From positions 3,100,001 through 3,164,000 of the forward strand of contig WAID01000004.1 in NCBI GenBank assembly GCA_016584495.1: a stretch of 64,000 bases of DNA, read 5' to 3'. The notes under the pieces were generated by a model. That model saw only the letters and a program-made list of their open reading frames with translations. It made no database searches and was not told the DNA's origin. The translations under genes were made by a program, and so were the position numbers. The DNA comes from Celoporthe dispersa (Eukaryota > Ascomycota > Sordariomycetes > Diaporthales > Cryphonectriaceae). This document shows, one piece after another, positions 47,779-59,376 of this stretch. Numbering within the stretch: position 1 is the first letter of the stretch; every line of letters starts with the position of its first letter.

Positions 47779-47902
47779 AAAGTACCCGTGGGCACTAGCC
47801 TTCCTGGCCCTCTGCTTCGTTCCTCCGCAATGGGTGCCAAAACCCTCTCACAGACTAAAACATCTCACATTTCGAAGGCTTTTTCTCATACAAACTATGA
47901 AC
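47779..47902 (+). repeat. Left terminal inverted repeat of the element
   Basis: Pairs with 48202-48325. It includes GGGTGCCAAAACCCTCTCAC and ends in CTTTTTCTCATA(C/G)AAACTA. Confidence 0.9.
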
Positions 47903-48201
47903 TTCAACCTATAATAATTAAATAACGCGCAGGAATATTGAGTATCTTTCCATATAAAATTTATAATTAATTTTATAATCTTTAAATAGATTATTTTTTT
48001 CAATATAATTGAATAAATTCTCAAATTTGAATTTTCAGCGCAAAGTTTTGAGAGCAAGGTTTAAAGTTTTCAAAAGCAACAAAATATTTCATTTAATAAA
48101 ATTGAAAAAATACACATTCTATTGCTTATCAAAATCTTTATAATATTTGTATAAAATATTTCTTTATATTATTGCTAATTATATAAATATTCTGCTTTAA
48201 A

Positions 48202-48325
48202 GTTGGTAGTTTCTATGAGAAAAAGCCTCCGAAATGTGAGATGTTTTAGTCTGTGAGAGGGTTTTGGCACCCATTGCGGAGGAACGAAGCAGAGGGCCAG
48301 GAAGGCTAGTGCCAACGGGTACTTT
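48202..48325 (-). repeat. Right terminal inverted repeat of the element
   Basis: Inverted copy of 47779-47902. The differences seen are G/T in CCCGT(G/T)GGC, A/G in TTCG(A/G)AGG and three near the inner end. Confidence 0.9.
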
Positions 48326-48513
48326 TCAGTGGGGGAGGAACGTCACGCTAAGTGGCAGGCTATGTCACCCTGCAACAAAATTGGGGCAAGATATGGTGGG
48401 GCCCTGTTACGGTAGCAGACTTTACTAAGAAATTTGAAGCCGTCTCTGTTGTTGAGATCGCATTCCAACTTCATGTCGTTTCCCAAAAGACCAAACGGCT
48501 CCCCTCGGGCACG

Positions 48514-49552
48514 ATGTTGTATCTTGTGGGCCTCGGACTGTCAGATGAGACAGATATCACGGTGAAGGGACTGGAGATTGTAAAGAAGGCCTCGCGCGTG
48601 TACCTGGAGGCGTACACGAGCATCCTACTAGTCGACCAATCCGTGCTGGTGAGCAAACTACCCTCCCTTTCCCCAGACCACCAGAGCTTGTTCGCGCGGA
48701 GTGAAATTCTACCCCACCCCACTCCCCTCAAAAAAACAAAGGGAAAAAAAGAACTTGAAGAGAGAGGGGGGGAGAGGAAAGAAGAAGAGAAAGAAGGAGA
48801 GGAAAAGGTCTGACACGTCCCAGTAGGAAACCTACTATGGCCGGCCCGTGACCATCGCCGACCGCGAGATGGTCGAGTCCAACAGCGACGAAATCCTCCG
48901 CGACGCCGGTACCGAGGACGTCGCCTTCCTGGTGGTTGGCGATCCCTTCGGCGCGACCACGCACACAGACCTGGTGCTGCGCGCCCGCGAGCTGGGCGTC
49001 GCCGTGCGCTCCGTGCCCAACGCTTCAATCATGAGCGGCATCGGAGCCGCGGGCCTGCAGCTGTACAACTTCGGCCAGACGGTCAGCATGGTCTTCTTCA
49101 CAGATAACTGGCGGCCGGCCTCGTTCTACGACCGCGTGCGCGAGAACAGGACGATCGGCCTGCACACGCTGCTGCTGCTGGACATCAAGGTCAAGGAGCA
49201 AAGCCTAGAGAACATGGCGCGGGGGATCAGGATCTTCGAGCCGCCCAGGTACATGACGGTCGGCCAGTGCGCGTCCCAGATGCTGGAGGTCGAGGAGGAG
49301 CGGAAGGAGGGCGTGTACGGGCCCAACAGCCTGGCCATCGGGGCGGCGCGCGTGGGCGGCAGGACCGAGAAGTTCGTTGCGGGCACGCTGAAGGAGCTGT
49401 GTGAGCAGGATGATGTCCTCGGCCCGCCTCTGCACAGCCTTGTGTTGCTGGGACGCAGGACGCACGAGCTGGAGCACGACTTTGTCCGGGAGTTCGCCGT
49501 GAACAGGGAGACTTGGGACTCGATATGGAAGGCAGATTATCAGGGCCAATGA
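48514..49552 (+). CDS. dph5: Diphthine (methyl ester) synthase Dph5
   Basis: S-adenosylmethionine-dependent methyltransferase that methylates the modified histidine of elongation factor 2 in diphthamide synthesis; cytosolic. Exons are 48514-48648 and 48827-49552 (GTGAGC...AGTAG), 286 residues, the normal size. It starts MLYLVGLGLSDETDITVKGLE, then LVDQSVLETYYGRPVTIADRE across the intron, the SAM-site stretch VVGDPFGATTHTDLVLRA, SVPNASIMSGIGAAGLQLYNFG, and the C-terminal HELEHDFVREFAVNRE. The open frame extends upstream to 48352, but the family start is the ATG at 48514. The intron is A/G-rich near its 3' end. The promoter is short because of the element upstream. Confidence 0.95.
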
Positions 49553-50560
49553 GCGAAGCGGTTGCGTCCAGAGAGAACCCAGGCTTTCCTGTTCCAGGAG
49601 ATATCATCCTTCTCCGCGGAGCAACATCTCCGCTGGCCCTTGGGAGTGGCACGCCACAAGTATGGTGTTGCGATCTACCCGGGCAGCGCTTCAGGCTTTC
49701 CAGCAGTGGTGTTACACACATTACACCAGCATGCACCTCCTCCAAGCATGCGATCATGTCACTGGGGAGGGGAGGCTACTATTCCAGGTCGCGTACCTAG
49801 CAGGAGTACTCTGTAATTCTGTATTCTACCCAAGTAGATAGGCGACTATTTTACAGACTATGCCATCATACCGCGGACTCTGCAATACCTGTGGAGCGAA
49901 TCTACCAGATCACAACCGCCATCCCTCATCTTACCGATCGGCAGCCAGTAGTAAGGGTGTGCAATTAATCTTCGTAATACAAGAGATAGAATTGGAGACC
50001 ACCTCGAGAAAGAAGGTAGGGCGTAAGGTACTTAGGGTACCTAGCCGACACAGTGGCATAGTAGCGTAAGTAGGCACAGTCCTTAGCTGGTGCGCTCCAA
50101 GATCAACCTCCCTGCGTGTCACCCGGACTTGACGTCACCATGGAGGAGTATTGGAGATGACGAGCAACTCGATGATGAAATCCCACAGTGGTTTCAGTAT
50201 GACGAAGGAAGGTCATCGGGGGGACTACAATAAATATGGCCGAGAGCATTCGACTTCTTAGTAGCAAATATCGCATCTTCTCATTCCCGTCATCGCACGA
50301 TTCGCCGCCGATATTTTTCAAGTCAGTTCTCGAAGTCAGTAACAGAACTGAATCACGAATACCTCCCTCCTCAGCACACTACAAGAACGTACCAGTATGT
50401 CTGTCCTCAATTTATTACTCATCGGCCGCCGCTCTCTCAGGCACGCCGCAAGACACAGTGCTCCAGCACAGCTTCTGTTTCCTGCCAGCTGCCCACACCT
50501 CGCGCCACGTCTCACCATGCGAAATTAACGCGTAGACTGACCCATAGCTCCAGGATCACC
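49553..50560. other. Spacer between dph5 and the bli-3 homologue
   Basis: 1 kb holding the dph5 3' flank and the bli-3 promoter. GATC-containing sites occur (for example CCGATCGG near 49937), but I cannot say that they are light-response elements. No gene is recognised. Confidence 0.45.
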
Positions 50561-51178
50561 ATGTCTTTCTCCAACACATCCACAGGCGACAAACCCGCCG
50601 ACCCCTACAAGGCGGCCAACGCCGACACCGAGGTGTCGCTGCACGACAAGGTCACCGGCCTCAGCGACTTCATCTCGGCGTGTAAGTTCGGCATGATGAC
50701 CACGCGCGACGCGAGCACCGGCAAGCTGGTGTCGCGGTGCATGGCGGTGGCGGCCACCGAGAACGGCGGCATCGACCTTCTCTTCCACACCAACACCGAG
50801 TCCGGCAAGACAGACGAGCTGCAAGCCGACGACCACGTCAACCTGTCGTTCCTGAACGGCAGCGGCGAGTGGGCCTCCGTGTCTGGGTCCGCGAGCGTGG
50901 AGACGGACCGCGAGCTGGTCAAGAAGCACTACAGCCCCATCCTGAAGACGTGGCTGGGCGACCTGGGCGACGGCAAGCACGACGGCAGCGAGAACGACCC
51001 ACGCATCGGGGTCATCCGGGTCAAGACGCTGAGCGCGACGTATGCGATCGTCGCCAAGAATGTACTCTCGAGGGCCCTGGAGGTGGCGCAGGGCGCAGTC
51101 ACCGGCAAGCCTGCGGCAATCAACAAGCTGAGGGAGCTGAGCGAGAGCGAGGTCAGCCAGTGGAGATCTTCTCACTAG
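50561..51178 (+). CDS. bli-3: BLI-3-like protein (pyridoxamine-phosphate-oxidase-like split barrel, general stress protein 26 family)
   Basis: Homologue of the blue-light-inducible protein BLI-3 of Neurospora. The fold (PNPOx-like, GSP26 family) binds flavin or a similar cofactor; the reaction is unknown. Single exon, 205 residues. Visible marks are DFISACKFGMMTTRDASTGKLVSRCM, IDLLFHTNTESGKTDELQADDHVNLSF, WASVSGSASVETDRELVKKHYSPILKTWLGDLGDGKHDG and RIGVIRVKTLSATYAI. No signal peptide. The ATG at 50561 fits the family start (MSFSNTSTGDKPADPYK). No frame error. Confidence 0.92.
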   Translation: MSFSNTSTGDKPADPYKAANADTEVSLHDKVTGLSDFISACKFGMMTTRDASTGKLVSRCMAVAATENGGIDLLFHTNTESGKTDELQADDHVNLSFLNGSGEWASVSGSASVETDRELVKKHYSPILKTWLGDLGDGKHDGSENDPRIGVIRVKTLSATYAIVAKNVLSRALEVAQGAVTGKPAAINKLRELSESEVSQWRSSH

Positions 51179-52757
51179 ATCCGCGGGGGACACGGGAGTT
51201 CTCTCACAAGTGATGAATCATGATATAATCTGAACTGCATGGGTGAACCACATGAGCGCAGCATCGTGAGGTTAATTAGGAAATGCAAACAGTGTTTATG
51301 ACTGCTACTCGTTATATGGATAGCATACCTGTCTGGCTGCTGCTCTCCCATCGACCGCCTTGCTCTGCCGACCTACGTTTTGCCGGTATTGCTCAACGTG
51401 CTCCAGACGCCTCCATCAGTCTATTTCAGCCAAAGCTGCTCATTCGCGACAGGCGCCTCGCCTCGTTTGAAGCCAGAGACTGAAACCGCCCAACTGCTTT
51501 TGCGCCGTGACTTTTCACTCACCGCCTTCCGGAGGGCTGATGTTTAAGACCACCCTTCGCAATATTGACAGGCTCCCTCGCCAGCATATCCATGTATTCG
51601 AGCCGTGCCGGGGAGATGAGGTCGTAGAGCATATGCAGCTAACTGCCGGGCTGCATCTCACGGAGCACAAGGAGTCGGGGGCTGTCCTGTCGGCTCCTGC
51701 ACGGGCGGCGCTACCGCCCACACCCGGCTGCTTAGCTTGCTCCTCGTCGTACAACAGAATACCTGTCGACGAAACCTTCTCCCTTCGGCCCACGTGGAAC
51801 GACCTTGTTCCCGCGGCGTGGAATCGTGCGAGGCTGAGAGTGGCCGCCGCCGCCCTGTACGCCTCGGTGTCCAGGGTTAGGGGTTATGCAAGCTATAGCT
51901 CCTGCTGAGGAGCCCCGGCGGGGAGGGGCGTGTGGGAGGGGCACGGGAAGGAAGCATTGTGGGCCGGCTAGTGACGGTGGTACCACCATCCACGGCATGC
52001 ACTTCGTACTTTGTACCTCGGATCTACCTACCCAAGCCTCAGCAGATCATGTGCTTTTATGCTGTACCGTCGCCGTCGTTCCATCTCCAACACACGCAGA
52101 TAGCTGAGGTTCAATTGATCGAGGCGGCATGCCGCACCTGTCAGATAATCTGACCTTGTTGAGGGCGTCAAATCAGCCCCCAAGTCAGGTTGGCTGCCGT
52201 ACCTTTCGGCGGGCAGGTACATTCCCGTCATTTATTTAGAAGGGGTCCGAAGCGTTGGGGGCCCTTCTCTCTCCTAGCCTTGCGCCTTTTTTTTTTTTCT
52301 TTCCTTTTCCTTCCTTTTTTTATCACAAATCTCTTGGGGCATAACCAACGCCGGGAGCTTAAATACCCCGTAAGTCGGCAAGAGGTGAGAGGCCAGCTGC
52401 AGCTACCAACGTAACTGCACATGCAAGCGCAGCTGCAAGTGTGACTGCAAGAGCCACGTTCCCCCAATCTTTCCAGTTCAAATCTCGATCCTTAGTCATG
52501 TCAGCGCGTCTGTCGCAACTGCCAGGCGAACCTCACTTCATCATTCCTCCTCCTTCTTCCATCGCCGACCGCGCCCCTCCCCTCCCCAAATCTCCTCGCA
52601 ATCCGACCCGTCCACATCCGTTTTCATCGCCGTCGCCAGCTCATCATCCTTGTCCATCAAGTTCTCATCTCGTCGGCACTTGACTGATTGGTGTCGAGCG
52701 CCCCTGAGTATTCATATCAGCCGCAGCCGACAGGATCCCGCCACGGCTGTCGAGACC
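51179..52757. other. Spacer between bli-3 and the F-box-like gene
   Basis: 1.6 kb between two plus-strand genes. A plus-strand open frame of 133 codons (51507-51908) is unsupported. A T-rich stretch is at 52285-52325 and a CTGCA-rich stretch at 52395-52455. Nothing else is recognisable. Confidence 0.45.
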
Positions 52758-54175
52758 ATGGCGGCCATCTTTCCCTGGGACGGTCGCGACCAGCATGACC
52801 AGGCTGAGTCTCGTTACAATGCACCGCTGCGATTGCACAATCGCCAGCTCGAGGACGAGAACATGCGCCTGAAGCGACTGCTGCGCGAGCACGGGGTTCC
52901 CTGGAGCGATGCCGTCGCCTCACACCCTGGTTTTCAGTCTTCTGCTGCCGTCTCAGGCCGCCGTCGGAGCTCGCGTCTCTCGGCACTTGATCACACCTCC
53001 CTCAGGCTGCCTCACCTACCCGTCGAGGTCATCCTCCGCATCATGCAGTTCGCACTCCTGGCCAGGGAACCCATCATCGACCCCCTCTGCAGGCCGACTA
53101 TCGAGCATCTCACCGTCGCAGAGTTCAGGCGGGGCCCCCAGACCGCCATCGGCTTCCTCGCCACGTGCAAGAGCTACCACTTCGAGGGCACGCGCATCTT
53201 CTGGTCTAAAAACTCTTTTACTTTTACCAGTCCTGAGGCCCTGCGGCGATTTGCCGACCTGCAGCCCCAGTTCCGCAACGAAATTCGGCACATCAACCTG
53301 CGTATCGTTGCGCACTACTACGACGATGAGAAGCGCACCCACCGCATCGCCGCAGATTACCACCCCGACCTGAACAAGCCACAGAGCCTCAAAGTTGCTT
53401 ATCGGCATCGAGATCCAGCGAGCATGTCCAGGACTGGCTTCGTAAGTCCCATCACCATGTGGTCGCAGGTGAGCAATTACTGATATCCTGAGCACAGCGC
53501 TCTTACGCCTGGACGCAGACGGTCGACTTCCTGGACGCCCTGCGCCCTCCATACGACCCAGATTGGAACAAGCACAATAGCTCTGGCGCCCGTCCGCGAC
53601 TGCTCCCGGGACTGTTGTCTATGCGGATGGACTTCGTCAACTTCCCCGACTACTTCCTGCCCTTGCCAGATTCTGCTCTTCACGAGCTGGCCGCCCATGA
53701 CCTAGGCTCGATTCTCAATGAGCTGATGGTCACTGGTCTGCCGTGCTGTGAGGTCGGCGCAAAAGCGGGTGGTGATCTCCAGGGTATGGTAAAAGACGAC
53801 GGTCTCTTTCTGTGTCATGCACCCAGCTATGTTCAGCAGAAGCGATACCTAAAGCCCTTGCGTGGCTACGCTGGCCTGTCCAGGGTGGTCCGGTCGTGGA
53901 GAAAGCTGGACAAGCGGATCCCTAAGGAGCGTCGTGATCTGCACCCTGCAGTCCCCGAGGAGCTAGGCCATCCGGTGTCCAGCTGGAAGAAGCGAAAGAC
54001 TCTGTGGAAGCGCGTACCCGTCAATCGAGACTCAGACGACAGGGAGTGGGTCGAGTTTGATCGAAATACTGGAGAGTCTGTCTCGGATCTCTACTACGAC
54101 AGCGACGAAGAGGTCTGCCCCAACTGTGGTGTGGTGCACGGAATGACTGATTTAGATTCCGACTCTTCATTTTGA
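52758..54175 (+). CDS. F-box-like fungal protein, function unknown
   Basis: Protein of 453 residues from exons 52758-53441 and 53498-54175 (56-nt intron, GTAAGT...CACAG). After a short coiled segment (LHNRQLEDENMRLKRLLREHG) comes SLRLPHLPVEVILRIMQFALLAREP, which resembles an F-box start (LPxEVxxxI). Then FLATCKSYHFEGTRIFWSKNSFTF follows, as in many fungal F-box-like proteins where this leads into a divergent substrate region. A lone CxxC lies near the acidic C-terminus (EEVCPNCGVVHG). If it is a true F-box protein it would recruit substrates to an SCF ubiquitin ligase, but this is inference. An upstream in-frame ATG-type start at 52650 is less likely. Confidence 0.8.
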
Positions 54176-55105
54176 GGTTGTTGTGCCTATGGGTCGAGCC
54201 TTCGAGCCTTGGACGACAAACGACGATGATTTATGCCGATATTCGTGGAGGGAGGGTGTATTTGCTTAGAACGGGAAAAGAAAAGGGACGTCCCTTACAT
54301 TATCAGGCTCGGGGCGTAGAAGGCAATACTCGTTTGGCGTCGAGCGTATCTCTCAGGAGGGTGGAATAGCCGTGACTTTGATCTTTGAGGTTTATCGGGT
54401 TGGCACGCCTGGCTCCCTGCAATAGGGCGAACACGATAAACACACACCACAGTGGCAGTCTCGTGAATTGTTCACAATATCGGCAGTCCTTGACCGGAGC
54501 GTCGAGACTTGTTGCCACCCATGGCTACGCTCCCTCCTTCCGGCCAGCATAGTGCTCAACTCTCCCTGATTCACTAGCCGCTGCAGCAATCCGTCTATTT
54601 GATTACTCACGGCTTCCCAATGCCAAGGTGGTGCTTGGTCCAGTCTCTAGCAATCCTCTAGTATTCATCATGCTAGGATATCTGGTACGCCTGTGAATTT
54701 CCAGCCGCAGAGGAGAACCCTCAACAAACCACCTGGGACTTGAGCTTCATGTGGGAAGCCATATAAATTGTGATGCAGTCGAAAATACAGACGTGGGAGG
54801 GGAAAAAAAAGGAAAAGGAAAATAAAATCAAGCTGTGGTAGTCGTCTGCCACAAAAGGCCCACTTGTGTCACCCCTCTCCAAAGCTCAGCCAGGCAGATG
54901 TCCATGTTGTCAGTTCCAGAGATGAGGAGGGTGAGTGTGACCACGAAGAGGCAAGCAAGAGGAGTTTAGCTGTAGACTCTTTCCCTCTCTCTGCGTTATT
55001 TTGTCAAGATCTATCCTTAATCACCACAGAAACCTATCATGAAGCCTTTGAAATGAGAAGTAAATCAACGCATCACTACCCATCGACTTCTCGAACTGTC
55101 CGCTC
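54176..55105. other. Convergent spacer between the F-box-like gene and the SNF2 gene
   Basis: 0.93 kb between convergent stop codons. It includes an A-rich stretch at 54805-54830. I see no gene. Confidence 0.5.
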
Positions 55106-58100
55106 TCACGCAGACATGCCATCGTCTTCGTCACCGTCACGGTCCCCGTCACCATCGCTTGAGCAATGGCTATCAGGCTGAACCACGCCGTCGACATCCT
55201 CCTCGTCGTGTTCAGCCTCGCCGATATCCTCGACGCCGGGGATCGGCAACGTTGGTACTTCGCGATCATTGTAGTCCGCTTCGACTTGGGGGACGCCATC
55301 GTAGGTTTCTCGTAATGTTCCGAGAAGGGAAGAAATCTCCTTGATCCCCGTGGTCTTACGACCAGGTTTCGCACCAAGAGCCTCCTCGATCTCCTTCTTC
55401 TTCTTCTTCTGTAGCTCGTAAAGCCGCGTGTCGATCGTGTTCTTGGCCAGCAGCCGCACGAAATGGGTTCGCTTCTTCTGGCCTATGCGGTAGACGCGAC
55501 CGAAGCCCTGGCACTCCATGAAGTCGTTCCACCATAGATCCATCATGATCACCCGGTTAGCGACGGTCAGGTTCAGTGCCTGTGCGCCACACCCCAAGCT
55601 CACAATCTGCCAAATTGCGTTCAGGTCAGAGTTGCTAAAAGTAACTGCATAGAGATCTCATCATCGAGGACCTACCATGACCTTGATTTCAGGTTTCTCG
55701 GTGAACTTCTGAACAGCTTCATCTTTGGCTTCTTGGCCCAGGCCGCCCCAAAAGTACAGCCACTCGATGCCTCTCTGCTGCAGCATCCGACCGAGAAGCA
55801 GCATCGCGGGCAGGAACCATGAGAAGACTGGGAATCTCACTGGTTAGCAAACATCCATCAGCTATTAGTCATCTCTGGGTGTTCGACGTACTGAGGATGC
55901 AGTCGTCAGGCGCTTCTGCCTGCCATGCATCCACGATGCGCATAGTTATCTCCATCTTGGAGCTGGCAGGTACAGGCTCCTCGAAGTGAGTATCCACAAG
56001 ACCTATGAGCTTGCCGTCCGTCAGTTTAGGCTGCCGACCGTTGAAATCGTCACCGATATCTCTCGGCGGAGGCTCCTTCTTGTCTTTACCCCTTCTGCCG
56101 CCCTTTTTCGTAAGGGGTGGCCTGGAAACAGCGCTGCCCGTGGATGCCTGAGATTCTGTATCGAGGCCCTGGAACTCGTATATGTCGAAAGGCTTAAGAG
56201 TCCGGATACGATTCCGGCATTTGGGGCATTTAATCATTTCTAAGCCCTGTCGTCGTGCCTCTTCATGGTCCGCGGCACAGCCCTCGCACAAAACATGTGC
56301 ACACTACCGGACGCCTGGTTAGCATTGTGAGATCCGACAAGTAGGCCGCTGCTGGTGTTTCACTTACGTCGGTGATCACTGCATCTTGAGGGAACTCCCC
56401 ACACGCGCTGCAGATGACTTTATCGATGTCCTTCTCGGCAGCGAGCTGGGCCAAGGCACTAGCAATTTGGAAAGTCTGGTGGCTGCTGTCATCGGAGTTG
56501 AGGATCATGTCTTGACCTTCAGTTTGTGGTGTGGCCCCCATATTCTTCAGCACCACAGACCCAATCTGGCTCATGATCGGCGTCTTCCCTCCGTGCTCGG
56601 CCAGTTCGTTCATACAGTGCTTCAGGTCCTCGACCTTCATATATTTCCTCATGAGACTCTCCGTGTTGAAAACATGAGAAGTAAGCTTCCGGAGAAAGTT
56701 TATGAAGGTGAAGTACTTGAAATAATTGTCCACGCACTCATCGGCGAGCGCATTGTTGAGATCATCCCGAAACCTGTCCTCGGCACGCCTGTAGATGATT
56801 TCCTCTGACTCTGACAGTTTGATCCACTTGTCCTGTGGTTCAAATGGTTTGGGAATGTTGAGCAGAGGTCGGCCCATGAAGTGGTCTTTTACGGAGCGGC
56901 GGATCAGGAGGTGCGGGACCACCGCGTTGAGCTTATCGTAGCCCTGTTCTGGTTCATATATGCCGAATGTGTCTCTGAAATATTCAAAATTGTTAGCCAT
57001 AGAGAAACCTATGAAATTGAGATACGGATAGATCTCTTCAATATGATTCTGAACAGGCGTGCCGGTAACCGCCCAGCGATTCTTGGGAGCCACGAGATGT
57101 CGGCAGGCCCTCGAAATCCTCGAGACCCGATTCTTGATCTTGTGAGCTTCATCGAGGATGATCCTGTGGAATTGTATTCGATACAGATTCCCGAGACGTT
57201 CTTGGTAGTCTTTATCGAAGTCTTCTCCGGAGTAACCCTTGTTTGTGATCTGATCGATGTCCTGGTCCGAAGGGAATGCTGCTAAGACCTCCTCATAGCT
57301 CGCAAGGACGATATCAGACTGACGATAATTCTGCAGTGGAATGTCCTTGGAGGCTTTCTTGCGGTAGACAATGGCCTCAAAATTTGTGAACTTCTTAATC
57401 TCTCTGCTCCATTGTCGAATAACACTTGCTGGAACCACAATGAGAGTTGCGCCGTGGCCTCTGCCCTTTGCCTCAGGGGTTGGCGGGTTGCTCAGGATGA
57501 GACCGATCATCTGGAGCGTCTTTCCGAGCCCCATTTCATCGGCTAGGATACCTCCCCAGGTACCGTCTGGTGAGAACTCTCGGCCAAGCATCCAGCTGAC
57601 CCCAACGACCTGATGATTGTGTAGAACGGTGTTTTTCAGGCCTGGAATTTCCCAACCACCGTCTTTGGGCTTACACTTGTGATAGCCAAAAGACTGAGTC
57701 GCCTGTGCCAAGACCTTCTTGTCGTGTCGCATAGCGCCGCGTTGCGGTGCCGGGGCATTGGCAATAAAGCTCTTCAGCTGCTTCTCGAGCCCAGCTTTGG
57801 TCGTGTCGACGACTGCACCTGGTATAAGACCGTCGCCCTGAAGCGCGAGGGCCTTGAGCGGGGCAGAATCACGCAAGATACTGAGGAAGTTGACACTTGA
57901 GGTGTCCTTGTTCCTCTTCTGTCTCTTGGAGTTTCGCTGAGGTGCATTCACGACTGCCTCAGCCTTTCTCTTCTCGTGCCCACTCAATTTCAAAAGCAAC
58001 TTTGACGCGGCCTTGTCCCCATTCTGGCCATTCTTGTAGTACTGCTCCCACCACTCAGCTGGAGTCCGAGGACGTGGGCGCCTCGCTCGCTGCTTTTGAG

Positions 58101-59376
58101 GCTGTGCGCTGGACTCGTCGTTGCACTTCGCCTGGGCGTCTATTGTATTGGTAGTGGTATTCTTGTCATGAACAACAACACCTCTGTTGGCGTCGCTGAG
58201 CTCCAGCTGCGCCTCGAAATCAAGGATTTTGCCCTTCAACTTCTCCATGAGAAATTGCTCACGTACCGTCAGGCTAACGGTTCTTGCGCGGCCCTTTAAC
58301 CCGTTGAGTTCCTTTTGTGCCGCAATAAGTTGATGGAGAAGCTCTGTTTGCGTATCGTTGATCTGTTCCACGACTGGTCCCTCAACCTCTTTTATTTCTT
58401 TTGTATGCTCTCCAACTGTGATGATCGCTTGTACGTCTTCTTCCGCACCTTCTTCTTGGAGCTGCTCTTGTAGCGAGTCGCTGTTTTCTTCATTTTCCTG
58501 GCGTAGCATATTTGTGTTCTCGTTGGCTCTCATTGACTGGTGTTTCGATGGTGTGCCGGGTGCAGCGCCTTGGATCTCTTGAGCAATCTTGTTCCTTGGC
58601 TTGCGCTTATGCCTTCTCTGCTCATCATCGGAATTCTCAGAGCCAGATCGGGAGCCCGGGTGAAAATCACTATCATTTGCATCATTTTCCTCGAATCCTC
58701 CGAAATAGGATCTAGTGCCGTTGTTGCGAGCAGAAAGCGAGGGAGCATACTCCTTAGGCTTGCTTGAGACACAGACAATCTCGTCATCATCGTCATACTC
58801 CTCCTTGATGACAGGTGCAGAGCCGGTGATCACGAAGCCAGGTGTTGGTAGATCGAAATCTACCGCACCGAACTCTTTGGGACCATATCTCTGCCTCAGC
58901 TCTTCGATGATGACAGGGTCGTCTATCTCCACAACATCACTGTCGCTTTCGGCCTCAACAACATGAGACCCCATCCCCTGGTGCTCGCCGGTCTCTGCCT
59001 GTTGTGCCATAGAGTGATCATCATCTGTATCATCATCCTCCTCTTCGGAAGCAGACCTAAGGTCTTCGTGCTCCTGCGGCATGAACATGCTCAAGGAAGC
59101 AGCGGGGGATGTGGTCCTACCAAGTTGGTTGACTGCACCCTCATAGCCTGCGTCCTCGGCAGAACTTTCTTGCATAGGCTCTTTGGTAGTGCTCTGATCG
59201 TTTGGGAGATCGTCATCTAGGGGAGATGGTAAAGCTGAAAGATCCTGAAAGCCTTGCTCTGAACCAGCACAAGGCACTTCCAAGTGGTCATCTTGCTGCG
59301 TCTCTCTGGCGCCAGTGGATTCTTGGAAAGGATTACCAGGAGGAGGAGCCCCTTCTCCAGGCTCAGTAGATGCCAT
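55106..59376 (-). CDS. SNF2-family ATPase/helicase with embedded RING finger
   Basis: Nuclear DNA-dependent ATPase of the Rad5/Rad16/Uls1-like group, 1357 residues in four exons: 59376-56368, 56303-55892, 55827-55676 and 55606-55106. The N-terminal 600 residues are acidic and low-complexity with a coiled segment. Helicase motifs are ADEMGLGKTLQ (I), LDEAHKIKN (II) and VTGTPVQN (III), followed by a C3HC4 RING (CSACGEF... CAHVLCEGC... CPKC) between the two lobes, which the first intron splits. The second lobe has VSLGCGAQALNLTVANRVI and GFGRVYRIGQKK (VI). The C-terminus is acidic. The open frame extends to 59631, but MASTEPGEG at 59376 is the likelier start. The RING suggests E3 ubiquitin/SUMO-targeted activity (inference). 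No frame error in more than 4 kb. Confidence 0.9.

Larger units (their letters stand above)
47779..48325. mobile_element. MITE-like / foldback element with long terminal inverted repeats
   Basis: The left arm (47779-47902, beginning AAAGTACCCGTGGGCACTAG) recurs inverted as the right arm (48202-48325). I count five mismatches over about 123 bases, only two of them in the outer 106. The roughly 300-base interior is extremely AT-rich and has no coding capacity, unlike all surrounding DNA. This is the architecture of a non-autonomous DNA transposon. Target duplication is unclear. Either TA flanks the arms (TA|CCCGT...ACGGG|TA), as in Tc1/mariner-type elements, or there is an imperfect 8-base duplication (GCAGAGGG / TCAGTGGG), as in hAT elements. 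The family is not recognised. Confidence 0.85.
47532..48513. other. Divergent promoter region of snu23 and dph5, invaded by an inverted-repeat element
   Basis: About 980 bases, of which 547 are the MITE-like element. Only about 250 bases remain on the snu23 side and about 190 on the dph5 side. Confidence 0.7.

Noticed and set aside
51507..51908. Plus-strand 133-codon frame between bli-3 and the F-box-like gene.
   Set aside because: No motif or conservation clue, and it overlaps equally long frames on the opposite strand.
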